DNA of 24,737 nt from Verrucomicrobiota bacterium (GCA_026398285.1 JAPLTI010000255.1:1-24737), one strand, 5' to 3'. Shown: positions 1 to 8,326, numbered from the stretch's first letter. Translations and numbers: made by a program. The notes: generated by a model from the letters alone, not told the origin.

Positions 1-945
1 CGAGAAGTCGATTTCGAGGCGACCGTTTTCGATCAGCTTGGCGACTTCCGGCGGCATGGGAGGGACTTCAGCCTGCACCACCGAAGCAAGGCTGACTGAG
101 GCGAAGCTCTCATTCGAGGAGTTCGATAGCACCTGTGGGGATTTGATTTTCCCCTCGGGTGTCACGGTGAAGCGGATATCCACCGTGCCGATGTTCAGCA
201 GACCCATCTGGGAATTCACATAGTAATACCAGCGCGAGCCGATGGCGTCGGAGACCTGTTTTTTATAGCGCCCCAGTGGTGTGGCATTCGCTTCCAGCGA
301 GGCTTTGCCCCGGTTTGAGACATTGCCGCGCAGGCGAGTCACGCGGGTTTCCGGTTGGAAGCCAGATTCCGAGCTCTGGCTGGGGCGGGTTGCTGTTTTC
401 GCGTTCTGGGCCGGTGTCGGCTTGGGAGTTGGCTTCGGCGCTTCGAGGAGAGCCAGATCGGTCTCCATCCGCGGGGTGGGGGAGGCCGCGGCCTCCGGCG
501 AGGATTGCTCTGCGGCTTGCGCGACAGGCATTGCTTGAGCGGGCTTCTGACCCGCGGTGTAACGCTGGTCGCGCAGGTCGAGGCTCTGGTCCTCGCGGCC
601 TTCGAGGGATGGCATCATTTCTTGGCCCGTGGGCGGGGCTTCGCTGGCTGCGATGGAATCATTGTCCGATTCGAATGCCGCGTCCTTGTTTGGTTTTTTC
701 TCCAATTTTTCCTGAGGCGGAGTGCTCACAAATCTCGGCGCGGCTTTCGGCGCGGCTGGCATGGGGAGAATGGTGAGCTGAGGAGGTTCCTCGAGTGCGG
801 GGAATTTTTCCTTGGGTATGACAGGACTTTTTAAAATGACAAAAGCCACCGCCAGCAGAAAAAAAAGATGGAGCAGCAGCGAGGCCAGAAAAGCCGCAGC
901 TGTCTCCCAGCGCGACGTATTTCTCCTCATGCCCACTGAATTCAT
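1..945 (-). CDS. TonB-like energy transducer, partial (C-terminus beyond left edge)
   Basis: An uninterrupted minus-strand frame of 315 codons starts at the ATG complementary to 943-945 and is still open at base 1, so the C-terminus and stop are missing. Residues 1-14 are short and polar/basic. A single hydrophobic segment follows at about 15-38 (AAAFLASLLLHLFFLLAVAF). Then comes a long, low-complexity region rich in Pro, Ala, Glu and Lys (about 45-215), including KPTPKPTP. After it is a folded-looking domain (about 225-315) with GRYKKQVSDAIGSRWYYYV and a V-D-I-R-F-T-V-T-P-E-G-K-I core. This order (inner-membrane anchor, Pro-rich periplasm-spanning linker, C-terminal TonB/TolA-type domain) is that of TonB-family proteins, which pass proton-motive force from ExbB/ExbD to outer-membrane receptors. 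A second in-frame ATG at 928-930 would give MRRNTSRWE and is an equally plausible start; neither has a clear ribosome binding site. It is divergent from accB. TolA is the main alternative. Confidence 0.7.
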   Translation of the reverse strand, partial: MNSVGMRRNTSRWETAAAFLASLLLHLFFLLAVAFVILKSPVIPKEKFPALEEPPQLTILPMPAAPKAAPRFVSTPPQEKLEKKPNKDAAFESDNDSIAASEAPPTGQEMMPSLEGREDQSLDLRDQRYTAGQKPAQAMPVAQAAEQSSPEAAASPTPRMETDLALLEAPKPTPKPTPAQNAKTATRPSQSSESGFQPETRVTRLRGNVSNRGKASLEANATPLGRYKKQVSDAIGSRWYYYVNSQMGLLNIGTVDIRFTVTPEGKIKSPQVLSNSSNESFASVSLASVVQAEVPPMPPEVAKLIENGRLEIDFS

Positions 946-1048
946 CCGGGCAGGTTAGTCCCAGTTCGCGCTCTCGGCAATTCCATGTCTTGACCGGGCA
1001 AGAAAGCGCGTGACATCATAGCGACTCAGTAAAAAACCTACCTCTACC

Positions 1049-1513
1049 GTGGACATCAAAGAAATTCGCACACTCATCGACCTCATGAAGAAAAACGGCG
1101 TCGCCGTTTTCAAAATGGAGCGGGAAGGCTTCAAAATCACGCTCAAGACAGCTGGAGCCGTTGGCCCCACTCAGTATGTGACCAACCAGCCGGTTTTCTC
1201 GGTCAGCGAACCAGGGGCGCTCCCCGCTATCTCCACAGAAGCGTCTGCTTCGACTCCACCCCCTGCTGCTGCTTCGGGTGGCATCGAAATCAAATCTCCC
1301 ATGGTCGGCACTTTTTACTCTGCGCCATCGCCTGATTCGCCGGCATTCCTCACGGTCGGCCAGCAAGTCACCCCGGACACCGTTATTTGCATCATCGAAG
1401 CCATGAAGGTCATGAACGAGGTGAAAGCCGAGGTCTCTGGCGTTGTGACGGAAATCTGCGCCGAAAATGGCAAGCCCGTGCAATTCGGTCAGACACTCTT
1501 CCGCCTCAAGTAA
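1049..1513 (+). CDS. accB: Acetyl-CoA carboxylase biotin carboxyl carrier protein (BCCP)
   Basis: A 154-residue protein carrying the biotin of acetyl-CoA carboxylase, the first committed step of fatty-acid synthesis in the cytoplasm. Residues 1-35 form the N-terminal helix and strand typical of AccB (MDIKEIRTLIDLMKKNG). An Ala/Pro/Ser-rich flexible linker (about 55-77) follows. The C-terminal biotinyl domain (about 78-154) holds the biotinylation motif EAMKVMNE, with Lys120 as the biotin acceptor; the usual form is EAMKMMNE or EAMKLMNE. The upstream thumb-like segment PMVGTFYSAPSPDSPAF is also canonical. The start is GTG, with no Shine-Dalgarno sequence in front. accC follows after 18 nt, giving the standard accBC pair. 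The length is normal for the family. Confidence 0.96.
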   Translation: MDIKEIRTLIDLMKKNGVAVFKMEREGFKITLKTAGAVGPTQYVTNQPVFSVSEPGALPAISTEASASTPPPAAASGGIEIKSPMVGTFYSAPSPDSPAFLTVGQQVTPDTVICIIEAMKVMNEVKAEVSGVVTEICAENGKPVQFGQTLFRLK

Positions 1514-1531
1514 TCATCCGGCCACCCCGCC

Positions 1532-2893
1532 ATGTTTAAAAAAATCCTGATCGCCAATCGTGGCGAAATCGCCCTCCGTATTATCCGCGCCTGTAGGGAA
1601 CTGGGCGTCCAGTCGGTTGCCATTTACTCGGAGCCCGACATCGACAGCCTCCATGTGCAACTCGCCGACGAGGCCATTTGCATTGGGCCGGCTGTCAGTT
1701 CGGAAAGTTACCTTAAAATTGACCGCATCATCAGCGCTGCGGAGATTTGCGATGCCGATGCGATCCACCCTGGCTATGGATTTTTGGCGGAGAACGCGCA
1801 CTTCGCCGAAGTTTGCGCCAGTTGCAACATCAAGTTCATCGGTCCTACACCGCAGGCGATCCGCCTCATGGGCGACAAAAATTCCGCCCGCGACTGCGCC
1901 CGCAAGGCTGGTGTGCCGATTTCGCCTGGTAGCGATGGCACGATTGATACCGAAGCCGAAGCCCTCCGCATCGCCCGCAAAATTGGTTTTCCAGTGATGA
2001 TCAAAGCCGTCGCCGGTGGCGGCGGTCGCGGCATGCGCATCGCCAGCAACGAAGGCAGTCTGGTGCAAGGATACCACGCCGCCCGCATGGAAGCGGAGAA
2101 GGCATTTGGAAACGGTGCGGTTTACATCGAGAAATTTATCGTTAACCCGCACCACATTGAATTTCAGGTCTTTGGTGACGAGCACGGTCGTGTCGTGCAT
2201 CTCGGTGAGCGCGACTGCTCACTCCAGCGCCGCAACCAAAAAATCGTCGAAGAGTGTCCCTCGCCGCTGATGTCTCCCGAGCTTCGCAAAAAAATGGGCG
2301 ATGCATCGATCAACCTCTGCCAGAGCGTCGGCTACACAAACGCCGGCACCATCGAGTATCTCGTGGACGATGACGGGAATTTCTACTTCATGGAAATGAA
2401 CACCCGCATTCAGGTGGAACATCCCATCACTGAGGAGGTCTACGGATGCGATCTCGTGAAGCAGCACATCCAGGTAGCCGCTGGCGAACACTTGAGTAGC
2501 TATGTCGTTGAGGCCCAGCCTCGCGGTCATGCCATTGAGTGCCGAATCAACGCCGAGGATCCAGAGAAAAATTTCCAGCCCTGCCCTGGCAATATCGGCC
2601 TCTACTACGCGCCAGGCGGGCGAGGCATCCGCATCGACTCCCACGCCTACGCCGGCTACCCGATTCCATCGAATTACGATTCGATGATCGCTAAAGTCAT
2701 CGCCACCGCCTCCAGCCGCACCGCTTGTATCAAACGCATGTCGAGGGCTCTCAACGAATACATGATCACTGGAATCAAGACCACGATTCCCTTCCAACAA
2801 GCGATCATGCACAACGAGTCCTTCCGACAAGGCAAATACCATACTGGTTTTGTCGAGCAACTCCTGCGCGACGGCGTGCCGATGATGCGCTGA
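1532..2893 (+). CDS. accC: Acetyl-CoA carboxylase, biotin carboxylase subunit
   Basis: A 453-residue ATP-grasp enzyme that carboxylates the biotin on AccB using ATP and bicarbonate. The N-terminal biotin-carboxylase domain opens with KKILIANRGEIALRIIRA. HPGYGFLAEN is at about 79-88. The glycine-rich ATP-grasp loop KAVAGGGGRGMRI is at 158-170. The active-site stretch FMEMNTRIQVEHPITEE is at 286-302, with metal/catalytic residues Glu288, Asn290 and Arg292 present. The C-terminal domain (GHAIECRINAEDP onward) is complete. Length matches the roughly 450 residues usual for a free-standing AccC, so this is not a pyruvate or propionyl-CoA carboxylase fusion. The ATG start follows accB by 18 nt. The carboxyltransferase genes accA and accD are not in this window. 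The gene is convergent with nagB across a 114-bp gap in which no clear terminator was seen. Confidence 0.97.
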   Translation: MFKKILIANRGEIALRIIRACRELGVQSVAIYSEPDIDSLHVQLADEAICIGPAVSSESYLKIDRIISAAEICDADAIHPGYGFLAENAHFAEVCASCNIKFIGPTPQAIRLMGDKNSARDCARKAGVPISPGSDGTIDTEAEALRIARKIGFPVMIKAVAGGGGRGMRIASNEGSLVQGYHAARMEAEKAFGNGAVYIEKFIVNPHHIEFQVFGDEHGRVVHLGERDCSLQRRNQKIVEECPSPLMSPELRKKMGDASINLCQSVGYTNAGTIEYLVDDDGNFYFMEMNTRIQVEHPITEEVYGCDLVKQHIQVAAGEHLSSYVVEAQPRGHAIECRINAEDPEKNFQPCPGNIGLYYAPGGRGIRIDSHAYAGYPIPSNYDSMIAKVIATASSRTACIKRMSRALNEYMITGIKTTIPFQQAIMHNESFRQGKYHTGFVEQLLRDGVPMMR

Positions 2894-3007
2894 AGTTCTT
2901 GCGCGCTCCCAAGCTCAGCCTTTCACAAGGCATGAATGGTCTCTGATCCAGCACGCTCGCTGTATCTCGAGAGACGCCGTTATCAATTTAATCTCTGCGG
3001 CATGTCA

Positions 3008-3778
3008 TCAGATGACTTGCCAGGCAGGTTTGTTGTCGAAGACCCAGCGGTAGTAGTCGGTGCGGGTCAGTTCGGATGCGGCTTCTTCGTCGAGGCAGAA
3101 GATGGCAGAGCGGTGGAGTTGGAGCGCGGAGGCAGGGTTCATCGAGGTGATTGGGCCTTCTACGGCTTCGGCTACGGCTCGGGCTTTGTTCTTTCCGGTC
3201 GCGAGGAGGACGGTTTTGCGGGTGTCGAGGATGGTTCCGATACCCATGGTGATGACATGGAATGGCACAGCGTCCTCGCTGCCGAAGAAGCGGGCGTTGT
3301 CTTTGCGGGTGCGGGCGGTGAGGGTTTTGATGCGGGTGCGGGAGGCAAGGGAGGAGGTCGGCTCGTTGAAACCAATGTGGCCGTCTGTGCCGATTCCAAG
3401 CAGCTGGAGGTCGATGCCGCCTGCTGCGCAGATTTTTTCCTCGTAGCTTTGACAGAATAAATCCGGATCTGCCGCCATGCCGTCTGGGATATGGATGTTT
3501 GCAGAATTGATGTTCACATGCCGGAAGAGATTTTCGTGCATGAAGGCGTGGTAGGACTGCGGATGCTCGGCTCCAACACCGATGTATTCGTCGAGATTGA
3601 ACGAGGTGATCTGCGACCAATCGAGGTTTTGCTCGATGAGTTGTTTGTAGAGTGGCACTGGGGTTCCGCCGGTGGCGAGTCCGAGAACCGCATTGGGCTT
3701 GGTGCGGATGAGGTGGGTGAAGAGGCGGGCGGCCATTCTGGCGGCCGATTCAGCATTGGGTTGGATGATGACTTCCAT
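3008..3778 (-). CDS. nagB: Glucosamine-6-phosphate deaminase
   Basis: A 256-residue cytoplasmic enzyme that converts glucosamine 6-phosphate to fructose 6-phosphate and ammonia, linking amino-sugar breakdown to glycolysis. The phosphate-binding LGLATGGTP is at 32-40. SFNLDEY holds catalytic Asp63 (equivalent to E. coli Asp72). GIGTDGHIGFNEP is at 128-140 with Asp132, His134 and Glu139, matching the E. coli catalytic set with a constant offset of nine. The C-terminus (TDYYRWVFDNKPAW) is slightly shorter than E. coli's 266 residues, so allosteric control by GlcNAc-6-P is uncertain. The start ATG lies 8 bp after the stop of the upstream PIG-L deacetylase gene, indicating co-transcription. No nagA is seen here, so the deacetylase may supply the deacetylated sugar (inference). 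Confidence 0.95.
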   Translation of the reverse strand: MEVIIQPNAESAARMAARLFTHLIRTKPNAVLGLATGGTPVPLYKQLIEQNLDWSQITSFNLDEYIGVGAEHPQSYHAFMHENLFRHVNINSANIHIPDGMAADPDLFCQSYEEKICAAGGIDLQLLGIGTDGHIGFNEPTSSLASRTRIKTLTARTRKDNARFFGSEDAVPFHVITMGIGTILDTRKTVLLATGKNKARAVAEAVEGPITSMNPASALQLHRSAIFCLDEEAASELTRTDYYRWVFDNKPAWQVI

Positions 3779-3786
3779 AGGGTGTT

Positions 3787-4644
3787 TTAAAAATAAGGAT
3801 TCAGAGCTGTGCAGACGCTTTCTTCGAAACGGCGGATCGCCTGGCGCGTGAACTCCAACACGCTCAGCGTGTCGTCCAGAATCAAGGGAGTGAGGTCCAT
3901 TCCAACGAGAACCTGAGTGGATTCATCGCCTTCGCGCGGCTCGTAAAATGTGGCATTGGCTGAGCGGCGGCCGGTCACAGCAAGGTCGTAGCGTTTTCCG
4001 CCGACGATTTGTGAGGCGAATACAGTGTTGAGCCGATGGGCCAGATCGTCGTGGCCGCTCACATCCATGCGGACTTTTTCCGAGTCGAGCATCCAATCCA
4101 AGTCTCTCCAAACTTCGCATCCAATCAGTTGCTTTGGGCGTTCCGCGAGTGGGAGGGCACGGAGCGCGTTCAGGAGAGAGGCAAAAACTCCCAAGTGGGT
4201 CTTGTGCTTATCCGCCGGGTTGTGGGTGTAGACGACCTCAGGCTGCGTCGCCTTTAAAATCCTTATCAAATCCTCGCGCAGACGGGTGTCGGCGGGATCA
4301 GTCACAGAAGAACTCGGGTAGCCGAGCTGAACCATCAATCCAAAATGGCCAATCTCGGCGGCCTTGTTCTGCTCGCTCGCTCGCGCTTTTCCGAGTTCCT
4401 CAGGTGTCATTTGCGCAAAAACCCCGCTGCGTGAGCTGCCCTTGCCGTCGCTGCAAGTGACTCCTCCAAACCAGCGGTCGCTACTATTCATGCACTGCAC
4501 AATGCCGTGGAATGCCATGAACTCCAGATCGTCATGATGCGCTCCCACGCCAAGATGAGTGACCCGTGAGGCGGCCTCCGGCAATGGGCGGTTGTCGGGT
4601 ATAAAGATTTGTGCCGCTGTGTTGGAAAGAAGGTCGGAAGACAT
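3787..4644 (-). CDS. PIG-L family (LmbE-like) zinc deacetylase
   Basis: A 285-residue protein of the PIG-L family, whose members remove N-acetyl groups from GlcNAc-containing molecules using zinc. The N-terminal zinc motif is GAHHDDLEF (residues 34-42; His36, Asp38, Asp39 and Glu41), a variant of the common AHPDDE. The second metal/catalytic segment HNPADKHKTH (141-150) brings His141, Asp145, His147 and His150. TCSDGKGSSRSG resembles the family's T-x-G-E/D-G loop. The gene is immediately upstream of nagB (8-bp gap, same strand), so a GlcNAc or GlcNAc-6-P substrate is a reasonable inference, but bacillithiol- or glycolipid-type substrates cannot be excluded. The start is uncertain: ATG at 4642-4644 (MSSDLL) is preferred. 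A GTG at 4671 would add nine residues but overlaps an AAGGAG element too closely to use it. Confidence 0.88.
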   Translation of the reverse strand: MSSDLLSNTAAQIFIPDNRPLPEAASRVTHLGVGAHHDDLEFMAFHGIVQCMNSSDRWFGGVTCSDGKGSSRSGVFAQMTPEELGKARASEQNKAAEIGHFGLMVQLGYPSSSVTDPADTRLREDLIRILKATQPEVVYTHNPADKHKTHLGVFASLLNALRALPLAERPKQLIGCEVWRDLDWMLDSEKVRMDVSGHDDLAHRLNTVFASQIVGGKRYDLAVTGRRSANATFYEPREGDESTQVLVGMDLTPLILDDTLSVLEFTRQAIRRFEESVCTALNPYF

Positions 4645-4717
4645 TATATTTAAGAAACCAATAAATCGCACTCCTTGGGAGCCAGAACTCGAGTCAAAAG
4701 CCTCTCATATGAGTTTC

Positions 4718-4750
4718 AAAAAAAACAGCCAGATCAACATCTGGCTGTTT
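4718..4750 (-). terminator. Rho-independent terminator of the phyH transcript
   Basis: A perfect 12-bp inverted repeat (4723-4734 with 4739-4750; arms AAACAGCCAGAT and ATCTGGCTGTTT) has a 4-nt loop. Read on the minus strand, the stem runs directly into eight T residues (complement of the A-run at 4718-4725). It lies 54 bp after the phyH stop, and so insulates phyH from the downstream deacetylase-nagB unit. A weaker T-rich stretch on the plus side suggests limited bidirectional action. Confidence 0.9.
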
Positions 4751-4804
4751 CTTTGTTCCTCTGAATAAGCGCCGCCTAGCTTGAGGGCGGATTCTCGAGG
4801 CGGG

Positions 4805-5719
4805 TTAGCATATGCGGCCGAGCTTGGCATCCGGGCCGTGGCCGATGGGATTCTCGCCGACCCAGCGTTCATCGACGGGTTCGTCGGAGCGCTGGTAGCG
4901 GGTATCCGTCGAGAGTCGGATTCGCTGCGTTGTGTTGTCGATGCTGCCGTGGATCGTATCCATGCGGAAGGTCAGCAGGTCGCCGGGCTGGAACTCCGAG
5001 GTGAGCCAGCGCCCGCCGAATTTCTGGCGGAGCGATACGGGATTGTTGGTGAGCTGTCCGCCATGCTTCCAGCCATCGCGTCCTGGGATGTTCGTGCAGC
5101 TCGTATCGACATCCGAGTTGAGATAATTGCGAATGCGGTCGGCTTGGAGATGGGATTTTTCGAGGATCATGAGTCCGCCGACTTCGAGCGGGACTTCGCC
5201 GTAAGGAATCCAGGCTGTGTAGAGGCGATGTGTGCCGCGGCCCATGTAAACGATGTCGCAATGGGGAGGCGTTCCATGACCGCAGCCCATCGTGCGCAGC
5301 CAGATGTAGTCAAAGTGCCGGATGGTTCCGCCGAGGAAAGCGCTGTAGAATTGATGCACCTCGGGACCAAAGACAACGCGGTTGATGGCGGGTTGGTTTT
5401 TCCAGGCGGTCGTGTGGAATTTGGGATGGACGCCTTCCTTCAGGATGCCATCGATGAGCGGTTTGCCTTCTTCAAAAATTCCATCCTTTGCGAGTGTCTC
5501 GACGAGAACCTTGCGGGCTTCGAGAACGACCTCACGGGGGAAGAATCCTTTGATGTAAAGGTAGCCATTTTCATCCATGCGCTTTTGAAGGGCAGCAGGA
5601 TCGTTGCGGACGCTGGAGGAATCCTCCAACCAGCCGAAGGAATGCTCGTCCACCTCGAGTTCATGACCGAGGGATCTCAGGGTGCGGTTGGTGACGGGTG
5701 CTGAGGTGAGTGTTTTCAT
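4805..5719 (-). CDS. Phytanoyl-CoA dioxygenase (PhyH) family Fe(II)/2-oxoglutarate oxygenase
   Basis: A 304-residue cupin-fold oxygenase expected to couple 2-oxoglutarate decarboxylation to hydroxylation of an unknown small molecule. The iron-binding facial triad is visible. HxD lies in PPHCDIVYM (His153, Asp155), the distal histidine in MDTIHGSIDN (His257), and a 2-oxoglutarate-binding arginine follows in QRIRLSTDTRYQ (Arg266 or Arg268). QPGDLLTFRMDTIHGSIDN is characteristic of the PhyH family, and N-terminal NGYLYIKGFF is the usual entry strand. No signal peptide is seen, so it is cytoplasmic. It is divergently transcribed from an AraC regulator (72-bp gap) and ends in its own terminator, so it is probably a one-gene transcript under that regulator. 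The substrate cannot be read from sequence. Bacterial relatives act on diverse metabolites, and phytanoyl-CoA itself is unlikely. Confidence 0.87.
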   Translation of the reverse strand: MKTLTSAPVTNRTLRSLGHELEVDEHSFGWLEDSSSVRNDPAALQKRMDENGYLYIKGFFPREVVLEARKVLVETLAKDGIFEEGKPLIDGILKEGVHPKFHTTAWKNQPAINRVVFGPEVHQFYSAFLGGTIRHFDYIWLRTMGCGHGTPPHCDIVYMGRGTHRLYTAWIPYGEVPLEVGGLMILEKSHLQADRIRNYLNSDVDTSCTNIPGRDGWKHGGQLTNNPVSLRQKFGGRWLTSEFQPGDLLTFRMDTIHGSIDNTTQRIRLSTDTRYQRSDEPVDERWVGENPIGHGPDAKLGRIC

Positions 5720-5791
5720 ACGGGACTATTCTGACGCAGTTCAAAAAATGAGGAATGGCGCGGGTGGTATTTTTTATGTAATAAATGGTAA

Positions 5792-6643
5792 ATGCGCATT
5801 CCAAGCCTTGCCCACTGGAAAACATCGCTCGTTCAGACAGCAGGCACATCGCTTCTAGGCGAAATAACACTTGCTGGCACGATTTCGAAATCACGCGGCA
5901 TCCGACGAGATGAACCGCGTGTCTTTGGACAATGGGCTATTGTGTATTTGGTGGCAGGAAGCGGGAATTATCATGATGCACGGGGAATTGATGTTCCACT
6001 GCGCGCGGGCGATGTGATTCTGGTTTTTCCCGAAGTAGCCCATTCCTATGGGCCCGAACCGGGCGGCATTTGGAACGAGCTGTATGTCTGTTTTCGCGGG
6101 CCTGTTTTCGAAAGTTGGCGCGACGCCGAACTTTTTGATGTGAGAAATCCCGTCTTTCACTGGAAGGCTCCGCGCATCGGACTGGAGATACTGCAGCCGT
6201 TCTTTTCGAAATTGAATCAACCGGGCCAATCGATGCTGGAGGCCGTAACAATGTGGCAGCAGATTTTATCTCGCATTTTTGCACCCCGCAGTGCCAAGGG
6301 CGCGAGAGAACATCGCCCGGCCTGGTTCCTCCAAGCGGTGGACCTTTTGGAGAGGGCGGCAGCGGATGATGAAAAAATGCTGCGCTCGATCGCCGAGGCT
6401 TGCGGCATGGGCTACGAGAGTTTTCGAAAAAAATTCGCCACCCTCGCCGGCGAACCGCCTGCCCGCTATGCCCTCATGCGGCGCATCGAACGCGCGCGAC
6501 AGTTGCTCGTCCGGCATCGTTTCACCAACAAGGAACTGGCCGAGATGCTTGGTTTCCACGACGAGTTCCATTTCGCCAAAACCTTCAAAAAACTGACAGG
6601 TAAAACGCCACGGCAGGCTGCCATGTTCCCTCCTGATGCGTGA
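5792..6643 (+). CDS. AraC-family transcriptional regulator
   Basis: A 283-residue regulator. The N-terminal half (about 20-130) is a cupin-like sensor domain with QWAIVYLVAGSGNYHDARG and the AGDVILVFPEVAHSYGP strand-turn typical of AraC ligand-binding domains. The C-terminal 100 residues hold two helix-turn-helix units. The first is about 200-225 (MLRSIAEACGMGYESFRKKFATLAGEPPA) and the second about 243-270 (TNKELAEMLGFHDEFHFAKTFKKLTGKTP), the second being the conserved AraC recognition region. It is divergent from the PhyH oxygenase gene with a 72-bp shared gap, the usual arrangement for a local activator of its neighbour. The effector is not predictable; many relatives sense sugars. The gap holds an A/T-rich stretch but no unambiguous operator repeat. 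Confidence 0.93.
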   Translation: MRIPSLAHWKTSLVQTAGTSLLGEITLAGTISKSRGIRRDEPRVFGQWAIVYLVAGSGNYHDARGIDVPLRAGDVILVFPEVAHSYGPEPGGIWNELYVCFRGPVFESWRDAELFDVRNPVFHWKAPRIGLEILQPFFSKLNQPGQSMLEAVTMWQQILSRIFAPRSAKGAREHRPAWFLQAVDLLERAAADDEKMLRSIAEACGMGYESFRKKFATLAGEPPARYALMRRIERARQLLVRHRFTNKELAEMLGFHDEFHFAKTFKKLTGKTPRQAAMFPPDA

Positions 6644-6733
6644 TGAAGTGTTTCGCGGCGGGCGAGTGCCATTCCACTGGAGGCGAACCCTGATCTTGTG
6701 CGGGCAGGTGGGCTCGGCATAGTTCGTTGACCC

Positions 6734-8326
6734 ATGTTTATTTTTAACGGAGTCATTCTCGGGCTGGGCCTGTTTTTTTTGGGCCTTCAGCTCACGGGAC
6801 AAAATATGCGTGCTCTCAGTGGGGGAGGGCTTCGCCAGCTTGTGCGCGGAGCTACGGGCACTCCGTGGGTTTCTGGCGTTTGCGGACTTGTGGCGGGAGC
6901 GCTCATGCAGAGTGCAACGGCAGTCACATTTATTCTGGTGAGCATGGTGGGCAGCGGCTTGATCAAGTCGGCGTCGGCAAGGGTTATTGTTGTATGGTGC
7001 AATGTCGGACTCACAGCGCTGGCATTTCTGGCGGCGTTTAATATCCATCCCATTGTAGCTTTCGTGGTCGGTGTTGCTGGCATTGCCATGGGATCCGTGC
7101 GGCGCAAACCATGGAACACCATAGCGGGTGCTGTGCTGGGCGTAGGCATTATCCTTTTCGGCCTGGAACAGCTCGGCGCTGGATTGGCACCGCTGAAAGA
7201 CGAGGCGTGGTTTCGTCAGGCGATCGAAGTTGCGCTTTCATCTCCGCTTCAGGCCTTCGGCATTGGTGTCGCGGCGGCCGCCCTGCTTCAATCCAATACC
7301 GGCGCGGCGATGGTCTTGATCACCTTGGCCGCAGGCGGTGCCTTTGGAGTCGCTGAGGCTGCGCCGGCGATTTATGGGACAAATCTCGGTGCGATCGCGC
7401 TGCGGGCATTCTTGGCGCGCGGCCTCAGTGGTTCGGCAATCCGCCTTGTTCGCATGGAAGATTTGTTCTGCGTCTTCAGCGGCCTGCTGATGATGGCATT
7501 GTTCTTCTTGGAACGCGCCGGCGTTCCGCTCGTGCAGGCTTTTGTCTATTCCCTGCATGGTGGGGAAGCCATGCGATTGGCTGCGGTGTTTCTCCTCTCC
7601 AATCTGATTCCCGCTGTGGTCTTGAGCCCTTTTCTCCCTCACTGCGAGTCATTGTTGAAACGATTCTGGCCGAGTGATGCCGCCGAGCGGCCGGATCAAC
7701 CGAAATTCCTCCGATCCCAGGCGCTCGCCGATCCTGAGACCGCGTTGGATTTGATTCCCAAGGAACTCGGTCGTCTTTTTGGAAGCCTGAGCTTGGAGAG
7801 CAATGCATCGGTTAACGATTCGGATTCCCATGAGATGCCCGCTTTCATGCAGCTCGGGGCGGCAATCGAAGGCTTCTGCGTCCGATTGGCCTCGGAAAAT
7901 CCGCTCTCTCAAACTCAATCGCTGCGCCTTCAGCGCTGCCGCGCCTGGTTGCACACGATTCGCCACATCGGCGAAGCATCGGGCGAGCTTGCTGTGTCGC
8001 GTGCTGCGTTGCCGCCAAGCGCCGAACCTTGTGCCAAGGGGCTTCTGGATTGGATACAGGCGAATATTCGTCTTGGGGCCGAGGCCACGGCATCGATGGA
8101 TCCTCAGAAAATCCAGGAGTTTTTCGAGTCGAGTAAGCAAAAAGTTCCGGCCGTTCGCGCCATGCGGCAAAGCTTTTTAGAATCGTGTGGGGCCTTTTCT
8201 CCAGCGGGGAATCTCGAAATGTCATCCCTCGTGGACAACTTCGACATTACTACTTGGCTGATTCACCGACTTTCCAAGCTGCAGGTGAAGGCGATTCAAG
8301 TTGCACCCGGCGCGGTTGGTTTCTGA
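6734..8326 (+). CDS. Na/Pi cotransporter (PNaS/NptA) family membrane protein
   Basis: A 530-residue protein with two parts. The first ~310 residues are very hydrophobic, with about eight to nine likely membrane segments, and contain the duplicated QS signature of Na+/phosphate cotransporters. The first copy is GALMQSATAVTFILVSMVG (Gln59-Ser60) and the second is AALLQSNTGAAMVLITLAAGG (Gln186-Ser187), followed by GTNLGA (215-220). The residues after QS are usually S-S/T, so both repeats are somewhat diverged. Residues ~320-530 are soluble and helical and occupy the place of the PhoU-like domain found in this family. The likely role is sodium-coupled phosphate (or other anion) movement across the inner membrane, but the substrate is inferred from family only. 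Its last 31 bp overlap the 3' end of the convergent gene at 8296. Confidence 0.85.
   Translation: MFIFNGVILGLGLFFLGLQLTGQNMRALSGGGLRQLVRGATGTPWVSGVCGLVAGALMQSATAVTFILVSMVGSGLIKSASARVIVVWCNVGLTALAFLAAFNIHPIVAFVVGVAGIAMGSVRRKPWNTIAGAVLGVGIILFGLEQLGAGLAPLKDEAWFRQAIEVALSSPLQAFGIGVAAAALLQSNTGAAMVLITLAAGGAFGVAEAAPAIYGTNLGAIALRAFLARGLSGSAIRLVRMEDLFCVFSGLLMMALFFLERAGVPLVQAFVYSLHGGEAMRLAAVFLLSNLIPAVVLSPFLPHCESLLKRFWPSDAAERPDQPKFLRSQALADPETALDLIPKELGRLFGSLSLESNASVNDSDSHEMPAFMQLGAAIEGFCVRLASENPLSQTQSLRLQRCRAWLHTIRHIGEASGELAVSRAALPPSAEPCAKGLLDWIQANIRLGAEATASMDPQKIQEFFESSKQKVPAVRAMRQSFLESCGAFSPAGNLEMSSLVDNFDITTWLIHRLSKLQVKAIQVAPGAVGF

Noticed and set aside
276..834. Overlapping plus-strand open frames of 85-166 codons
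   Set aside because: They are antisense to the TonB-like gene, whose frame has a membrane anchor, a Pro-rich linker and a recognisable C-terminal domain. The plus products are Arg/Gly-rich without family features.
2936..3460. Plus-strand open frame of 174 codons
   Set aside because: It is opposite nagB, whose catalytic residues are all conserved. The plus product is a low-complexity mirror.
4645..4671. GTG start at 4671 for the PIG-L gene
   Set aside because: The AAGGAG element directly abuts the GTG, too close to serve it. The added residues (MRFIGFLNI) are not expected in the family, so the ATG at 4644 was preferred.
4781..5704. Plus-strand open frame of 307 codons
   Set aside because: It is an antisense shadow of the PhyH gene, kept open by that gene's codon bias. 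The minus frame carries the full iron-binding triad.
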